A DNA stretch of 64,000 nt from Chrysaora quinquecirrha (taxonomy: Eukaryota > Cnidaria > Scyphozoa > Semaeostomeae > Pelagiidae). The position numbers were made by a program, and so were the translations under genes. Below, in pieces: positions 23,401-34,519 of the stretch (position 1 is the stretch's first letter; the number at the start of each line of letters is the position of its first letter). The notes beneath the pieces were generated by a model, which did no database searches, was not told where the DNA came from, and worked only from the letters and a program-made list of their open reading frames with translations. The DNA is taken from the NCBI GenBank assembly GCA_014526335.1, contig JACTAT010000060.1, forward strand, positions 8,349,686 to 8,413,685. The letters run 5' to 3'.

Positions 23401-26400
23401 CCACATCTGCAGACCTTGACTCTGTTCAAGTAGAAATTTCAGAAAAATTGGACCCAAATCAAATAGTGCCTCTTCGTCACTTTCGTATAAAAATTATTCT
23501 TGCAAAAACCCGTGTGTTCTCTTTCACTGCCCTTTTTCTGGAGATTAAAATGTTAGGCCCTTCCCAAACGATCAAACATCATTAAGCGTTTGAAATTGGC
23601 TTATCAAGTAATGTTAAAAGTTTGGCCACGTCGAAAAACATTGCTTGGCAATCTGAATTTGTTGAGCATTGTTGCTTGATGCCAGCAAAAATGTTTGATG
23701 AACAATGTTTTACGACGTGGCCAAACGGTTAAACATTTTGCTTGATATGCTAATTTCAAATGCTTGACAATCAATGTTTGATAGTTTGGCCAGAACGTTA
23801 GACTTTCGTTTGTAGCAAGAGACATGCTAGCATCAGGGTGATTAGTGCCCTTGCAAAACGATCAAATATTGTTTGTCAAACTTTAAAAGAAATGTTTGAA
23901 CGTTTGGCCACGGCAAAAACATATAAGATTTGTTTTATCAGCAATTTTGAACGTTTGGCCACGTCAAAAAACATTGCTTGACACAAATACGCAGAATTCG
24001 TTAAACAATGTTTTTGTTTTGCAACCTGGTCAAACGGTTAACAAGCGAATTTCAAATTTCGACAATGTTTCATCCTTTGGCCAGGGCTTTGAAAATTTTC
24101 ATACCATGATTTTCTGCACATAATCCTTATCCCTGTGGTTAAAAACGTGATCAGCTCCATTATCTTTGACAATTTTTTGTCCATCTTCAGTCGATGCTGT
24201 CCCAATTATCTTAAGCCCATGAGCCTTTGCAAGCTGCACTGCAGGCACACCAACCTAAATTCAAAAATTGGTAATAAGTATCATAGAAATAAGCTTGAAA
24301 AGCTCTTATCAGTGACGTGGCCAGCTTTTCCAGACTAGAGGGGGGAGAGTAAACAGAGCCTCGAGATCAAAATTCAGTTATTTCGGTCCTTCATTCGTTC
24401 TTACGTTTCATTAATTTAGAAGATTTTCAAGAGATCTTATAAATGTATAATCAAAAGGTATAATCCTAAAGACTACAAATTGTATTTTATTTTAAGTTGC
24501 TACTGCACTTACCCCTCCACTTGCACCGTGTATGAGTACTGTTTCCCGGGCCTTGCTTTTGCACTGAAACGCAAAAGAGAGAATATATATTTGGGACAAC
24601 AGAGAACACAGGAAATATATATTTGGGACGGCAGAGTTAGAAATATTTGGGACAGCAGGGTTTTAGAAAAACGTGACTTGTCGATACAACGATAGACTTG
24701 CCCCATGAATCAAGAACAAGCGGGACTTGGGGGTAAGTCTAATACGACGGTGGTGTAGCCAAGTGGTTAAGGGGGAACTAGACAGCATCTTCTGCCAAAG
24801 GTCACAGTTTTTATATGCAGGGTGAGCAACTCTGCGAATTAAAGTGGTATAATATACTTTATTCTGCGCAATCCATGTTACTTTTGCGAATATTTTGAAC
24901 GAAAGAGAGAGTTCTGCGATATATCGCCATTAGAAACGGTTCTAGGGACGTTCCAGATACCTTCCACCTCATCGGGGTCTCCCAAATATTTTGTACGGCT
25001 ATCCTATAGTGATAAATATTCATAATAGACATCATGTGGGTAGTTTGGCCTCTCTCTAAAACTGGGCAGCCTCACTCGAAATCTCACTTTCTTCAAAGTC
25101 CTCTTTGACAAGCTGTAGGCCGGATTAAAATGGATTTGCTTGCCAGTTTAGGATATCAGAAGACCCGTAATAAGCTAGTACAAATGCTTCTAAGACGGTT
25201 TACTTGAAGCCAATACCTGGGTATGAATTGGAGATAATGTTAAGATAAAAAGGAAAAACGAAAGGATTCACTCACACGTGGAATAGAGCATTTGAAGCTG
25301 TTAAATACAGTCCGAGAGTAGCACCTTCTTTAAACGATGTTTTATCAGGTAGATGAAACACGTGGTCTTCGGCAACCGCAACATATTCTGCGTATGTTCC
25401 TGCTGCATTGTAAAATCGATGAAATACCCAAACTCTATCACCTGCCTTGGGGAAAATAACATAAGAGAAACGGTATAAAGACAATGCAATGGGCCAAACA
25501 TGTTACACAACATACTTTCCTAAGGCCTTGGCATCACCTCGTTTTCATTTTGCGCCACATTTAGCGAGTTCGTCGTCCTGCCCTCGGTTTCATTCCGTGC
25601 CACATTTAGCGAGTTTGCCGTCACGTCCTCGTTATCACTTTGTTTAAATCTTTTGGTTGTCATTATCCTTTTGTCCTTTTGCCACAAACAAGCAATTGGC
25701 AGTTTCTTTGATGGTGGCATGTAAGAGAAGAGAAAAGAAAAGTGTTTATAACTTTTAACTCATTTCTCCCGAATTTTTGATAGATTTGTTGTTTGCAACT
25801 GATATGATATTTGATTGCAACAAAATTTCTAATGAAGTAAGTATTTTTGGTGCACTTTTATCCTTTTATGGCAAATTCATTTCAACTCAAATTGTGCACT
25901 ACGTAGGTAGGCGTAGGCCTAAGTTACTTAGGCATAGGCCTAAGTTAAGTTTCCTTAGAACAGTGCATTGGCTTCATTTAGGGGAGGCTTATATGATAGT
26001 TATACTGACATAGTTTTATTTGTTCACAGTGGAAAAGGCTAGTTTGCCAGACCTCATTAGAAGTCAGCTTCAAAAATAATAACAAACATGCAGATAGATT
26101 TCTCCCAGCCCATGATGAGTCATCATGACTTTGATTTCAGTGTTTTTCTAGTTGAAAATCTGTTGCATGTCTTACTACGCTGTAATGAATTGTATGATGT
26201 TGATTCAAGACTTATCGAAGTTATCCACCACGAAGTTATCTGCATGTTTGTTACCTACCTAGTGCACAATTTGAGTTGAATTGAATTTGCCATAAAAGGA
26301 TAAAAGTGCACCAAAAATACTTACTTCATTAGAAATTTTGTTGCAATCAAATATCATATCAGTTGCAAACAACAAATCTATCAAAAATTCGGGAGAAATG

Positions 26401-27993
26401 AGTTAAAAGTTATAAACACTTTTCTTTTCTCTTCTCTTACATGCCACCATCAAAGAAACTGCCAATTGCTTGTTTGTGGCAAAAGGACAAAAGGATAATG
26501 ACAACCAAAAGATTTAAACAAAGTGATAACGAGGACGTGACGGCAAACTCGCTAAATGTGGCACGGAATGAAACCGAGGGCACAACGACGAACTCGCTAA
26601 ATGTGGCGCAAAATGAAAACGAGGACGCGACGGCGAACTCCCTAAATGTGGCACGGAAAGCATTTGAAATTTGCTCCTCAAGCAATGTTTGAACGTTCGG
26701 CCACGTCATAAACATTGCCTGACAAGCATTATGAAGCAGAATTCGTCGCATGAGGTTTGGAAAAAGTAGGAAAAACACACGCAAGCATTTTTTTAACGAG
26801 CATTGTTTGCGAGGCGGCCAAGCGGTAAAAGATTTTGCTTAACCAGCGAATTTTAAATGTTTGACAAACAATATCTGATTGTTTGGCCAGGGCCTAAGAA
26901 TACTTTGCTCCAACTCGAGACTGGATTTTCTGATTTATCATCTTAGCTTTTGTTTTTCTATGAGAACTCTGTAACTCGTAGGACAGTATGACAGTATAGT
27001 TGATATGTGGTGAAGTAACTGTTTTGTTTCTAGAGCTGTCGAGTTCCAGTAGCTTGGTTCGACTTAAAACGTATACCACGCAAAAACAGCACTTTCCAAA
27101 CATATTTACCTCATTCATGACAAATATGTATAAGTATGTATGGTGCTGAAGAAGGCTCAACATAGCCAAAACAAGAAAAAGTCAAATGGGAGGAGAGCCT
27201 TGGGCTGTATGAATTGGGGAGTTACTCGGCGATATTATTGAGCTCTATAGCTCAGTGGAATCGTCGTTGGCTCTCTGGTCATGCAATCCAGGTTCGAATC
27301 CCATCTATTATGGTATGCCACTTGTGGAAAAATCTATCGTATAGTGTTCGCAAATCATGACAAATACATACGTATCACCTAAAACCGTATCACCTTGAAT
27401 TTTTTGACATCTTTTCCAACTTTCTCCACTTCTCCAGATCCATCAATTCCAAGTATGTGAGGAAGCTTCACTTTTCCCCATGCTCCTTGTCTCACCAAAG
27501 TTTCGTGTGGATTCAACCCAAAACGTGTAACTTGATCAGCACCTAATGGAAAAATTTAGCTAAACTAAGTATTAAGTATTAAGCTAAATAACAAAGTTAC
27601 TTGTTTCCAGTAATCTTTGCGACTACGAACTTTGTCCGAAGTCTCAGTTTCGGCTCATTGAATCTAAACCAACAAAAACAGAAGTTCGCTGAAACTGAAC
27701 TAACTACCTGTTTGAGATGCCTTTTTAAGCAACTGCTAGCGTATCTGCCTATCTATACGAAGTCAAAGTGCAGAAAAATTTTTGCACCCTACTTGACCTT
27801 GAATTGGTAAGTTCAAAAAGCTCTGGGCTCCGCTCCGCGCAGCCGCGCGTTGCGTCCGCACCGCTACCGCACAGAATTAAAATGTGATGAAAAGAAAACT
27901 TCTAACCTGGTTAAAAGAAGGCTCTGGTTTCTTAACTTCCTTGACTTTCAAGACCTCTGGTCCTCCAGTTTCTTCAAAAACTACCGCCTTCAT
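20475..27993 (-). CDS. CRYZ: CRYZ-like quinone oxidoreductase, copy 1, two apparent 1-bp deletions
   Basis: This is a zeta-crystallin-type NADPH:quinone oxidoreductase (medium-chain reductase family). Exons: 27993-27907 ([19 protein letters not shown]), 27542-27394, 25445-25278, 24563-24513, 24254-24105, 23225-23124, 22358-22263 and 20636-20475. Landmarks are HGASGG followed by [13 protein letters not shown] (Rossmann fold), PDIIIEM, and [16 protein letters not shown] near the end. Two breaks are seen. Exon 2 starts in the right frame (VLIKLHVLG), hits TGA, and continues one base out as [13 protein letters not shown]. The exon at 24563 reads cccgggaaacag where the family expects one more G for PGET. 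There, splicing at the earlier GT (CAC|gtgtga) restores the frame as [10 protein letters not shown]. With both bases added back the protein would be about 322 aa, near the vertebrate 329. Confidence 0.88.
20690..20880. repeat. Dispersed repeat (attcactccttgg...aatctcgtac)
   Basis: attcactccttgg, tctcgtacac, aatccctt and tctcgtacgc occur in the same order and spacing as at 49800-49945, showing two copies of one repeat of unknown class. Confidence 0.6.
21040..21275 (+). mobile_element. LINE 3' fragment
   Basis: A frame reads [16 protein letters not shown], then [16 protein letters not shown] and a stop. This is the usual tail of non-LTR retrotransposon ORF2 (a conserved W-N-x-I/L-P block followed by a K-rich end). 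It is followed by an AT-rich 3' end with ataaaatg-type repeats. It is 5'-truncated, in the CRYZ-like intron. Confidence 0.65.
21890..22040. repeat. Dispersed repeat (aacaacataattgct...agcgtagactac)
   Basis: aacataattgct, gagcggggtggt and agcgtagactac recur in order at about 35508-35590. Function unknown. Confidence 0.5.
23562..23800. mobile_element. MITE-like element, family B
   Basis: Left end ggcccttcccaaacgatcaa, right end caatgtttgatagtttggcc, with internal gtttggccacgtcg and its inverse. It lies in a CRYZ-like intron. Confidence 0.7.
23846..24090. mobile_element. MITE-like element, family B
   Basis: Left end gcccttgcaaaacgatcaaa, right end catcctttggccagggcttt. The interior contains three cgtttggccacg copies. 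It abuts the exon ending at 24105. Confidence 0.7.
24742..24815 (+). other. tRNA-like A-box sequence
   Basis: gtgtagccaagtggttaagg resembles the 5' half of a tRNA (A box and D arm), but the 3' half has no convincing B box. It is a tRNA-derived remnant. Confidence 0.35.
25520..25720 (-). CDS. ORF in left arm of the inverted repeat
   Basis: 66-aa ORF starting [18 protein letters not shown]. It is basic at first, then has two imperfect repeats of the form TxNSLNVAxNExE. It ends outside the arm. I do not recognise it. It may be the start of a transposon protein carried in duplicate, and expression is doubtful. Confidence 0.3.
   Translation of the reverse strand: MPPSKKLPIACLWQKDKRIMTTKRFKQSDNEDVTANSLNVARNETEGRTTNSLNVAQNENEVMPRP
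25537..26624. repeat. Long inverted repeat: two 373-bp arms, 342-bp spacer
   Basis: The arms at 25537-25909 and 26252-26624 are reverse complements with only a handful of differences by eye (for example cattt/aattc and a gg/ca pair), so the duplication is recent or maintained. Each arm encodes the same short ORF read outward from the spacer. Transcription of the CRYZ-like gene through this intron would give a near-perfect hairpin. A family B element lies directly to the right (26660-26898), and a cctaaggccttggc sequence at about 25517 resembles its end. The whole unit may therefore be one foldback transposon. Confidence 0.9.
26441..26692 (+). CDS. ORF in right arm of the inverted repeat
   Basis: 83-aa ORF identical in its first half to the mirror ORF in the left arm. 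It has three imperfect 15-residue repeats ([41 protein letters not shown]). The C-terminus runs into family B sequence. The family is unknown; it is probably transposon-derived. Confidence 0.3.
   Translation: MPPSKKLPIACLWQKDKRIMTTKRFKQSDNEDVTANSLNVARNETEGTTTNSLNVAQNENEDATANSLNVARKAFEICSSSNV
26660..26898. mobile_element. MITE-like element, family B
   Basis: Contains gcatttgaaatttgc, cgttcggccacgtc, acattgcctgacaagc and the right end gattgtttggccagggccta. It directly adjoins the right arm of the inverted repeat. Confidence 0.65.
27241..27313 (+). other. tRNA-like sequence (pseudo-tRNA or SINE head)
   Basis: ctatagctcagtggaat is a good A box and ggttcgaatcc a perfect B box at tRNA-like spacing. 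The acceptor stem does not pair, so a working tRNA is unlikely. It lies in intron 2 of the CRYZ-like gene. Confidence 0.5.
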
Positions 27994-29166
27994 CGCAGGT
28001 TTTTTATATAACGTGTTCCAGATTCAATATGGACGGTGCAATCCACTAGCCTAGGCCTGTTTCCACTACGAGAAATTAAAAAAATCTGAAAAATACGATT
28101 GGGAAGATATTAACAAAGAAAAACATGATATGAAAATAAAGAATTACGAACAATGTTAACTTAAACTGGGCGAAAAATTCCTACAGAAGCAGTTTTGAGC
28201 TGCAGTACTTCGCCTTTGGCTTTTCTTGTCGACCACGAAAGACCTTCAAGAAGAAATGACCTTCAACCTCTGTAAATAACAAACAGCATCCTGTCAATCA
28301 TGATTACATTTTCTATGGTGAAAACAAAAGAAAACAAAGTCAATACCCATATTTGTGCTTTTGATTTCGTTGCATAAAATTCTGCATTGACCATTGTTTC
28401 CTTGTTTACATTTCAAAACAAAGAGAAGCCAATAAGAGACCCGCCCCCAAAAAGCGCAAAAGCGTGTCGACTTTTCTCGTCCAGTCTTTGCAAGCGGCTG
28501 CACGTCCGTCAGAAGTCTTCTGTTAGTGCGACCAGTATTGAAACTGCATTCTTAGATATTTCATGTTTTCAGTACCAAAACTTTCTTGTGACTTTCTTAG
28601 CAAAAATTTTGGAATGCAGTATTTCTAAGAATGCACAGTTTAAGGAACTGTATACATTGCAAAAATACCACATTTTCAAAGAAAATAATCATTAGACTCG
28701 TTTAATAGCAAGATGAGCGACTGAACAGAAGAGCGAAAATAACATACAGAACATTAGGAGTGAAAATATGAAACAGAACTTTCTTAAGTTTCAAGAATCC
28801 AGTATTGAACTTTCTTAAGTTTTTAAGATGTTGAGCACTACTTTCTTATAAACCACTTTCTTATAAAAAAATAGTGTATGAAAGCCCCCCATAGCTAAGT
28901 GACAAACATCTCAAACTTCCAATCTCCTATAAAGTTCAAAGATAACCAGTAGTGGGTTTTCTTTGGAGAAAAATCTTTTTGCCCCTCCCCCCCCCAGTTT
29001 TGGGAAGTTGGCCATGCCACATCACAGCCCTGGCCCTAACTGCCATCCCAATTCCTAAGGGCTTCTCTTATTAATGACTGTTTGACTTGACTCAGGATTT
29101 GAAAAAACTCTGCATGAATTTGTTTTCTGTTTTCATTTATGTTTGTTTTGTTAACATTGTTTTCAG
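27994..29166. other. Gap between the two CRYZ-like genes, with a MITE
   Basis: The 5' region of copy 1 occupies the first few hundred bases. About 28535-28878 is an inverted copy of sequence at about 47755-48090 (ctttcttaagttt, ttataaaccactttcttataa, aatgcagtatttctaagaatg), so it is a dispersed element. I looked here for the missing first two exons of copy 2 and found none. Confidence 0.55.
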
Positions 29167-32100
29167 AAAGGTGACAGAGTTTGGACTTTCCATCGTGATA
29201 GCAACGGAGCTGGAACGTATGCTGAATTCTGTGCCGTACCAGAGAACTTTGTCTTTCGGTTGCCTGATAATGCATCATTCAAAGAAGGTGCAGCACTTGG
29301 TGTCCCTTTTCTTACAGCTGCCAATGCACTATTTGATGTGTAAGCTATGAGTAATCTGAATTTTCATGTTCATTTATCTATAAGTTTTATAACAGCTGAA
29401 AATTTTCAATGGAGGGGCAAAGCCCTTAATTTGCCAACAAAGTGATTATGTCCATGTGGGCTTGCCCTGATAAAAATTTTGGGATATCAATCTTAATAGC
29501 TAAATCTAATAAGGCATTTTCATCTCTTATTTGCAATAGAAGTATTAGACACCTCACAACAAAGACATTTAGGAAAACATTCTACTTTTCTATGGGAAAA
29601 TGTCCAACCAGTGGTATAATATTGCCCTGTACCATATCATTCATATATTACTGGATAATTCTGTCTAATTGAGTGTCTTCACTGTTATATGAATTACACT
29701 TTCCATTTTCAGAGCAAATGGAAAGCCAGGTGAAACTATTTTGATTCATGGAGCCAGTGGAGGAGTGAGTTTTGATTACGAAAATAATGCAATAATTATC
29801 AAAACATTTCAAAAGATGCGTATAAACAGCATTCTGGAAAAACCTTCTGATCACGTGGTCAATGTTGACGTTTTTCAGTATTGGGTGCACCAGATTGAAA
29901 GAATAACATGAAAACACCAAACCAACCACTGATGTGATCATTCTTTATACTTAACACTTCAATATTATCAGAATTTTCCCCAAAAGTACCTCTGAATTTT
30001 CAAGTTCCATTTTATCATTCCATTCCTTTTCATTTCATTCCACCATTCCACCACCGTTCCACTTCATTCCACTTCATTCCACCATTCCACTTCATTCCAC
30101 CATTCCTTTTTCATTTTTCATTCTAAAATTCCATATTCCATGTATTACCGATTATGAAGTACAGTTTGTATTCGTGTCCACACATTTATACGTATGACCC
30201 ATAATCAATGTATGCTGGATCACACAAAATTTTGCTTGGTGGAAAATCATCTTCATGAGCTATCAATCTCGGTACCGTACAATATTTTTGCTGGAAGCAA
30301 TCTCCGAGAGATTTCCCTAAAAACTATAGGATTCGAGCATGGTGAATCCACATTAATATTATGTTACAAATCTTTAAATATAGGTGGGCTTACCTGCAGT
30401 ACAATTTGCAAAAAATCATGGAATGACGATTATTGGAACTGCATCAACAGACGAAGGATTGAAACTTGTGAAAGATTCTGGAGCTCATCACGCCTTGAAC
30501 CACAGAAGCAATGATTACCAACAGAAGATCATGGTCAGTATCTTGCAATGTTCAGAATCTTTAATCTTCCAATCTAAATCTGAAAAAGAAGCAAGAGTGC
30601 TTTATTAGACATGATAATCATGATTAGGCATGATAATCATATTTGTTGGGTAACTTTTCGGGAGAGTACCGTCTCCCTTCAGCGAGCCCGAGAAATGAAG
30701 ACGTGGCTCTCGTCCTATCTTTGGCGTACACGCTCTTTTTATAAAGAACCACTTTATAAGGAACCTACATGTAGAAGGCTCGAAAATTTAAAGAAGGTAT
30801 ACTACTAAAGAGAAAATCATTAAATGCCTTTACCACGACAAATAATCAAGAATTAGAAAGCCGGTTCCATTCATTTGTAGTCGAAAACCAAATAAATAGT
30901 ACGTTAAGCATGTATCAAATGTTTCATTGAGTAGGGGTCCCGACCTATGCTCTCATGCAAGTGTCTCTCTATTATTGTTATGACCACTGTATGTGCAGTT
31001 AAAATTATGGAACTATTAAGGAACTTTTGGAACTACGATTGCCTCAAAAGAGGTCCAAAAATAAGGAACTTGAAGAACTAGGCCTTGAGGTAGGTTCCTT
31101 ATAAAAAAGCATGTATTGCGTTGGTCGGGTTGAATTGGTATGGAAATATAAACAGGAACTGCGAGCAAGCTCGGGTTTTTCGGCGCTCAGTTTGTAGGAT
31201 TCGAGGTGCGCAAAAAGTGCTGATTATATATTCAACTGATTTAGATACGATGACATGATCCGTGATGCGTTTTGCACCATCGCATGCGATGCAGCCTATT
31301 TTATCGAGTCTGAAATCAGTTTGTTTGTGTCTTGCTCTGCCAAGTTGAACTATCACGTTGAACAGTTAATATTACAACAACGAAACCTCGAGTTAATAGC
31401 CCCTAAAACTTCAGTATTCTAATCTACAACCTCGTACCCAGGGCAAATAGGACCTCTACGTGAACACTGCGCTGCCCCATTTGACCCTGGAACCGGTTTC
31501 GCTGTTCTGCATTCTGATTGGCTAAGAACAAACAATAGAATTTTGTTGTCCGCATACATTAGAAATGGCGTTCGGCCGAATGAAAGAAATTTAAAAACAA
31601 AACTGCTGCGGCCCGGGGCATTTTTCACTCCTACCCGAAAAGAAAACAGCTAAAAATGAACTGAACTGGGATAGAAAGAATATACAGAAAAGGAAAGATA
31701 AAGAACGAATTATAGTTTAACTACTCCACGGAGAAATTATAGAAAGTTTGAAGCAACTCGAAATTTGCTTTTCCGCGGTAAAATTTTGAGCAAGCAGGTA
31801 AAGAGAAATAAAAAGAAAAATAATTTTGAAGAAGTCAAAGTGAACTAAAATAGTAAAATTTGCTTTAAGAAAATGAGATTGTTTACATTGGTTTGGCTAT
31901 AACTTTTTCTCCTCAAGTCAGTTTTTACAACATTTGTTGAACACAATTTCAAAAGTTGGGAAATCTCATTCATGCAGTCGCAAAGCCAAACTTCTTTGCA
32001 GCAAATATCTATGTATGATTCAACTTAAATCTTTAACAATTTAAATCTACCGGCTTCAAATAAATTACTCTTACCTGAAATATTAGGATACTTGTAAAAG

Positions 32101-33352
32101 AGGAAAGCACTGAAGTTTGGTGGCAATAATGAGTCGAAATCTAGCTAACCAATTCACGAAATAAGATTTGTTCCTGACTTGTGTAGAAACTCGCGGTGAA
32201 ATTTCCAAAATTAACAAACATGATAACTTCTAACCACAGCAAGCGCTTGCTAACATGGATTTCTCTCTACTGATTTCTTTGAAGCATGTTTCTTTTCATG
32301 TTGGTTCAAATTAATCGTTGAAAGCAAGTGTAACCGAAGGAAAAATATTGTACAGCTTCCAAAACTCATTGATGAGTTGGAGAGCTGTGGCCGCCACAGC
32401 CACGGACTGGAATCATTTACATAATTTATGCTAATTATTCCAAGCCAAAAATGACAAATTTTGTCAACCGGTCCCAAGGGTATCTGTTGCGGGCTGAGCT
32501 AACAACAACAACAACAGATATCCTTGGGAACGAAGTTGTCAAGCGATAAGCCAATTGCAATAACAAACAATGTTTGATCTGGACTATCAAGTAATCTTAA
32601 TTTCTTTACAGGTTATCGGAAGTAGGGGTAAAGCTGAGGTAGAACCAGGAGCTCTGATGATGAAAATGTCTTCAGTTCATGGAATTCTGCTTCTAACCGT
32701 TCCTATTGTAAGTTGATTTTCAATTCTGTGCCAGTTTTTTTATCTTTCGTTGTAGACGGAAAGTTTTGGAGCAGCTTCTGGAAATACTTCCATTTTTTCG
32801 ACAGGTTAAATAAAATGTATAAAGACTAAGACAGAGTTAACCAGCATCGATTCTATTGTTCATTTCAGTAAAAAGAAACTACTTTTCTTTGAATTTGAAA
32901 ACCAAATCCACATAAAATTTTACTGGTAGAATAGCAAAATTTTGCCACTTAGCTAAGCTGGAGAAAATTCTTCCGGGAAAGTTGCGGCATTCTACCGGTT
33001 CAATGTAGATAGGGGCTCAAAACGACACTTTTGTGCCGTTTTCAATTCAAATTCTACTGGCATTGTGTAAACTAAGCCTGAAAAATGGCGCATCTTGCAA
33101 GTCAGCAAAACTGAGTGGTACGAAGGGATAAAAACATTGTGGCTGATGCCTTTTAGAAAATGTTTTTCTAAATATTTTGTATCTGCTTAGGAAATGATAA
33201 AAGCTGGTGCTGCTCGGGTAACAGCTGGACTGGAACAAGGGTGGTTGAAGCCTGTAGTTGGCAAAGAGTATACAATGCAACAAGCTGCCGAAGCTCATAA
33301 AGAACAGATACAAGGGAAAGGGAAAGGAAAAATTGTCATTAATGTATGCTAA
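29167..33352 (+). CDS. CRYZ-like quinone oxidoreductase, copy 2, incomplete
   Basis: Exons: 29167-29339 (KGDRVWTFHRDSNGAGTYAE...), 29713-29764 ([17 protein letters not shown]), 30384-30533 (VGLPAVQFAKNHG...), 32612-32707 (VIGSRGKAEVEPGALMMK...) and 33191-33352 ([16 protein letters not shown]..., stop). All have GT-AG sites and matching phases, and no stops. Compared with copy 1 it lacks exons 1 and 2 (start codon and about the first 79 residues) and the 102-bp exon that carries PDIIIEM. That exon is phase 0-0, so skipping it keeps the frame. This is an inverted, incomplete duplicate facing away from copy 1. It could be a decaying copy, a gene using an unseen upstream start, or an assembly artefact. 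Without the N-terminal substrate lobe it is unlikely to be an active reductase. Confidence 0.75.
30030..30125. repeat. (cattccaccattccacttcattcc)n short array
   Basis: Imperfect repeats of cattcca and cttcattccac in an intron of CRYZ-like copy 2. Confidence 0.85.
30605..30705. repeat. Dispersed repeat fragment
   Basis: tttgttgggtaacttttcgggagagtaccgtctccc is a diverged copy of the segment at 6240-6345. Confidence 0.5.
30728..31113. mobile_element. MITE, family A (ataaagaacc type)
   Basis: The ends are acacgctctttttataaagaac and gttccttataaaaaagcatgt, in inverse orientation. The interior (gccggttccattcattt, gcatgtatcaaatg, aaggaacttttggaacta) matches 50908-51298 and the fragment at 38930-39170. 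Confidence 0.75.
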
Positions 33353-33894
33353 ATGCTTTATGGATTTGTCTCCGTTATCCTGTTGGCTGTTGGTCGCTGA
33401 TATCGAACGCTGAGCTGAACAATATTCTTCTAAATAATGTGCTGGATTCGTATACAGTATGATTATAAATGCTTATATGCTTATAAAACTAACTTTATAT
33501 AACTTTAAGAAGAGAAATGTTGAGAACAAGATGACATTTTACACGCAATTGGTGACTTTTCTTTGCGGTCGCGAATCAACCGAGGAGCGAATGATTTCCT
33601 TTGGCCCTATTTTTATTATTATTATTTATTATTTTATTTTTAATTATTTAAACATGGTAATCAATCAGCAAATTAATATAACTGTTTTACATTGAGCCAT
33701 GTTGGAAAGAAAAAAAATACAATAAATATCTAAGTAAGAACTAATTACAACCTAATATTATCAACTATAAAAAATAATTAGGCGGATGATTTCGGAATAA
33801 TAATTTCGGTTGGTAAAAACAAAGTTATATCGCAGAAAGGAAAAAAAATGCTACGCTTGGGACTTTAGTAGCTCTATTTTGAGTTTGCGACCGA

Positions 33895-34045
33895 AACATT
33901 TCAACATTGTTGGTCAAACATTTGAGATTTGCTTTGTCAGTAATGTTTGACCCTCTTTTTGCCACGTCACAAACAAAAAACATTGCTTAACAAGAAGAAT
34001 TCGCTCAGCAAAATGTTTGTTGCATTAAGCAAAAAAAGTTTGACG
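33895..34045. mobile_element. MITE-like element, family B (partial)
   Basis: Has aacattgttggtcaaacat, tttgccacgtcac and aaacattgcttaac, typical of family B. It sits immediately before the SINE. Confidence 0.5.
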
Positions 34046-34052
34046 AAAATGA

Positions 34053-34238
34053 AGGTGCTGTGGCGTCGTGGTGTAATCTAGCTGACTCGTGGTGTCAGAA
34101 GCTCGTGTGGTCAGGGTTCGAGCCCAGCCACGGTAGCGTCACAGCCAGGGTCGAGGTCTCAATTAGTTAACCTACTACTGAGATCCTAGCGACTGGCGCT
34201 AAAACACTATTTCACCTTCACCTTCACCTTGACATTCA
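34053..34238 (+). mobile_element. tRNA-derived SINE, copy 2 (reference copy)
   Basis: The head gctgtggcgtcgtggtgtaa contains an A-box-like segment, and gggttcgagccc is a perfect B box about 50 bp on, as in a pol III promoter. The body holds acggtagcgtcac and tactgagatcctagcgactg, and the 3' end is (caccttcacctt)n. Other copies are at 7487, 40046 and 56399. Confidence 0.85.
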
Positions 34239-34519
34239 GCAATCATAAGGGGGCCTTTGATTAGCTTGAATAATATTGATTAATTTCTGATTATTTGTGT
34301 ATGACTTTAATAAGCTATTTACATTTCATTAAAAATTGGGCATAAACAGATACAAAATAATACTTTCAGAAATGAAACTCATAGTTGCAAAAAGCTTACC
34401 GTTAACAAGTAAATCCGATAGCTGATCGCGAATACATATTATCTTGTTTATAGAGCTTGAAATTCGCTGAAAGTAACAGAAATTATCGTTAAAAACTATA
34501 ACTAGCGAGCATGGAGTGG

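Noticed and set aside
27241..27313. Functional tRNA gene
   Set aside because: The A and B boxes are good but the acceptor stem does not pair. Kept only as a tRNA-like sequence.
27600..27640. Possible CRYZ-like exon [11 protein letters not shown] (minus strand)
   Set aside because: Its phase fits neither neighbour. Exons 27993-27907 and 27542-27394 already join as [12 protein letters not shown], as in the family.
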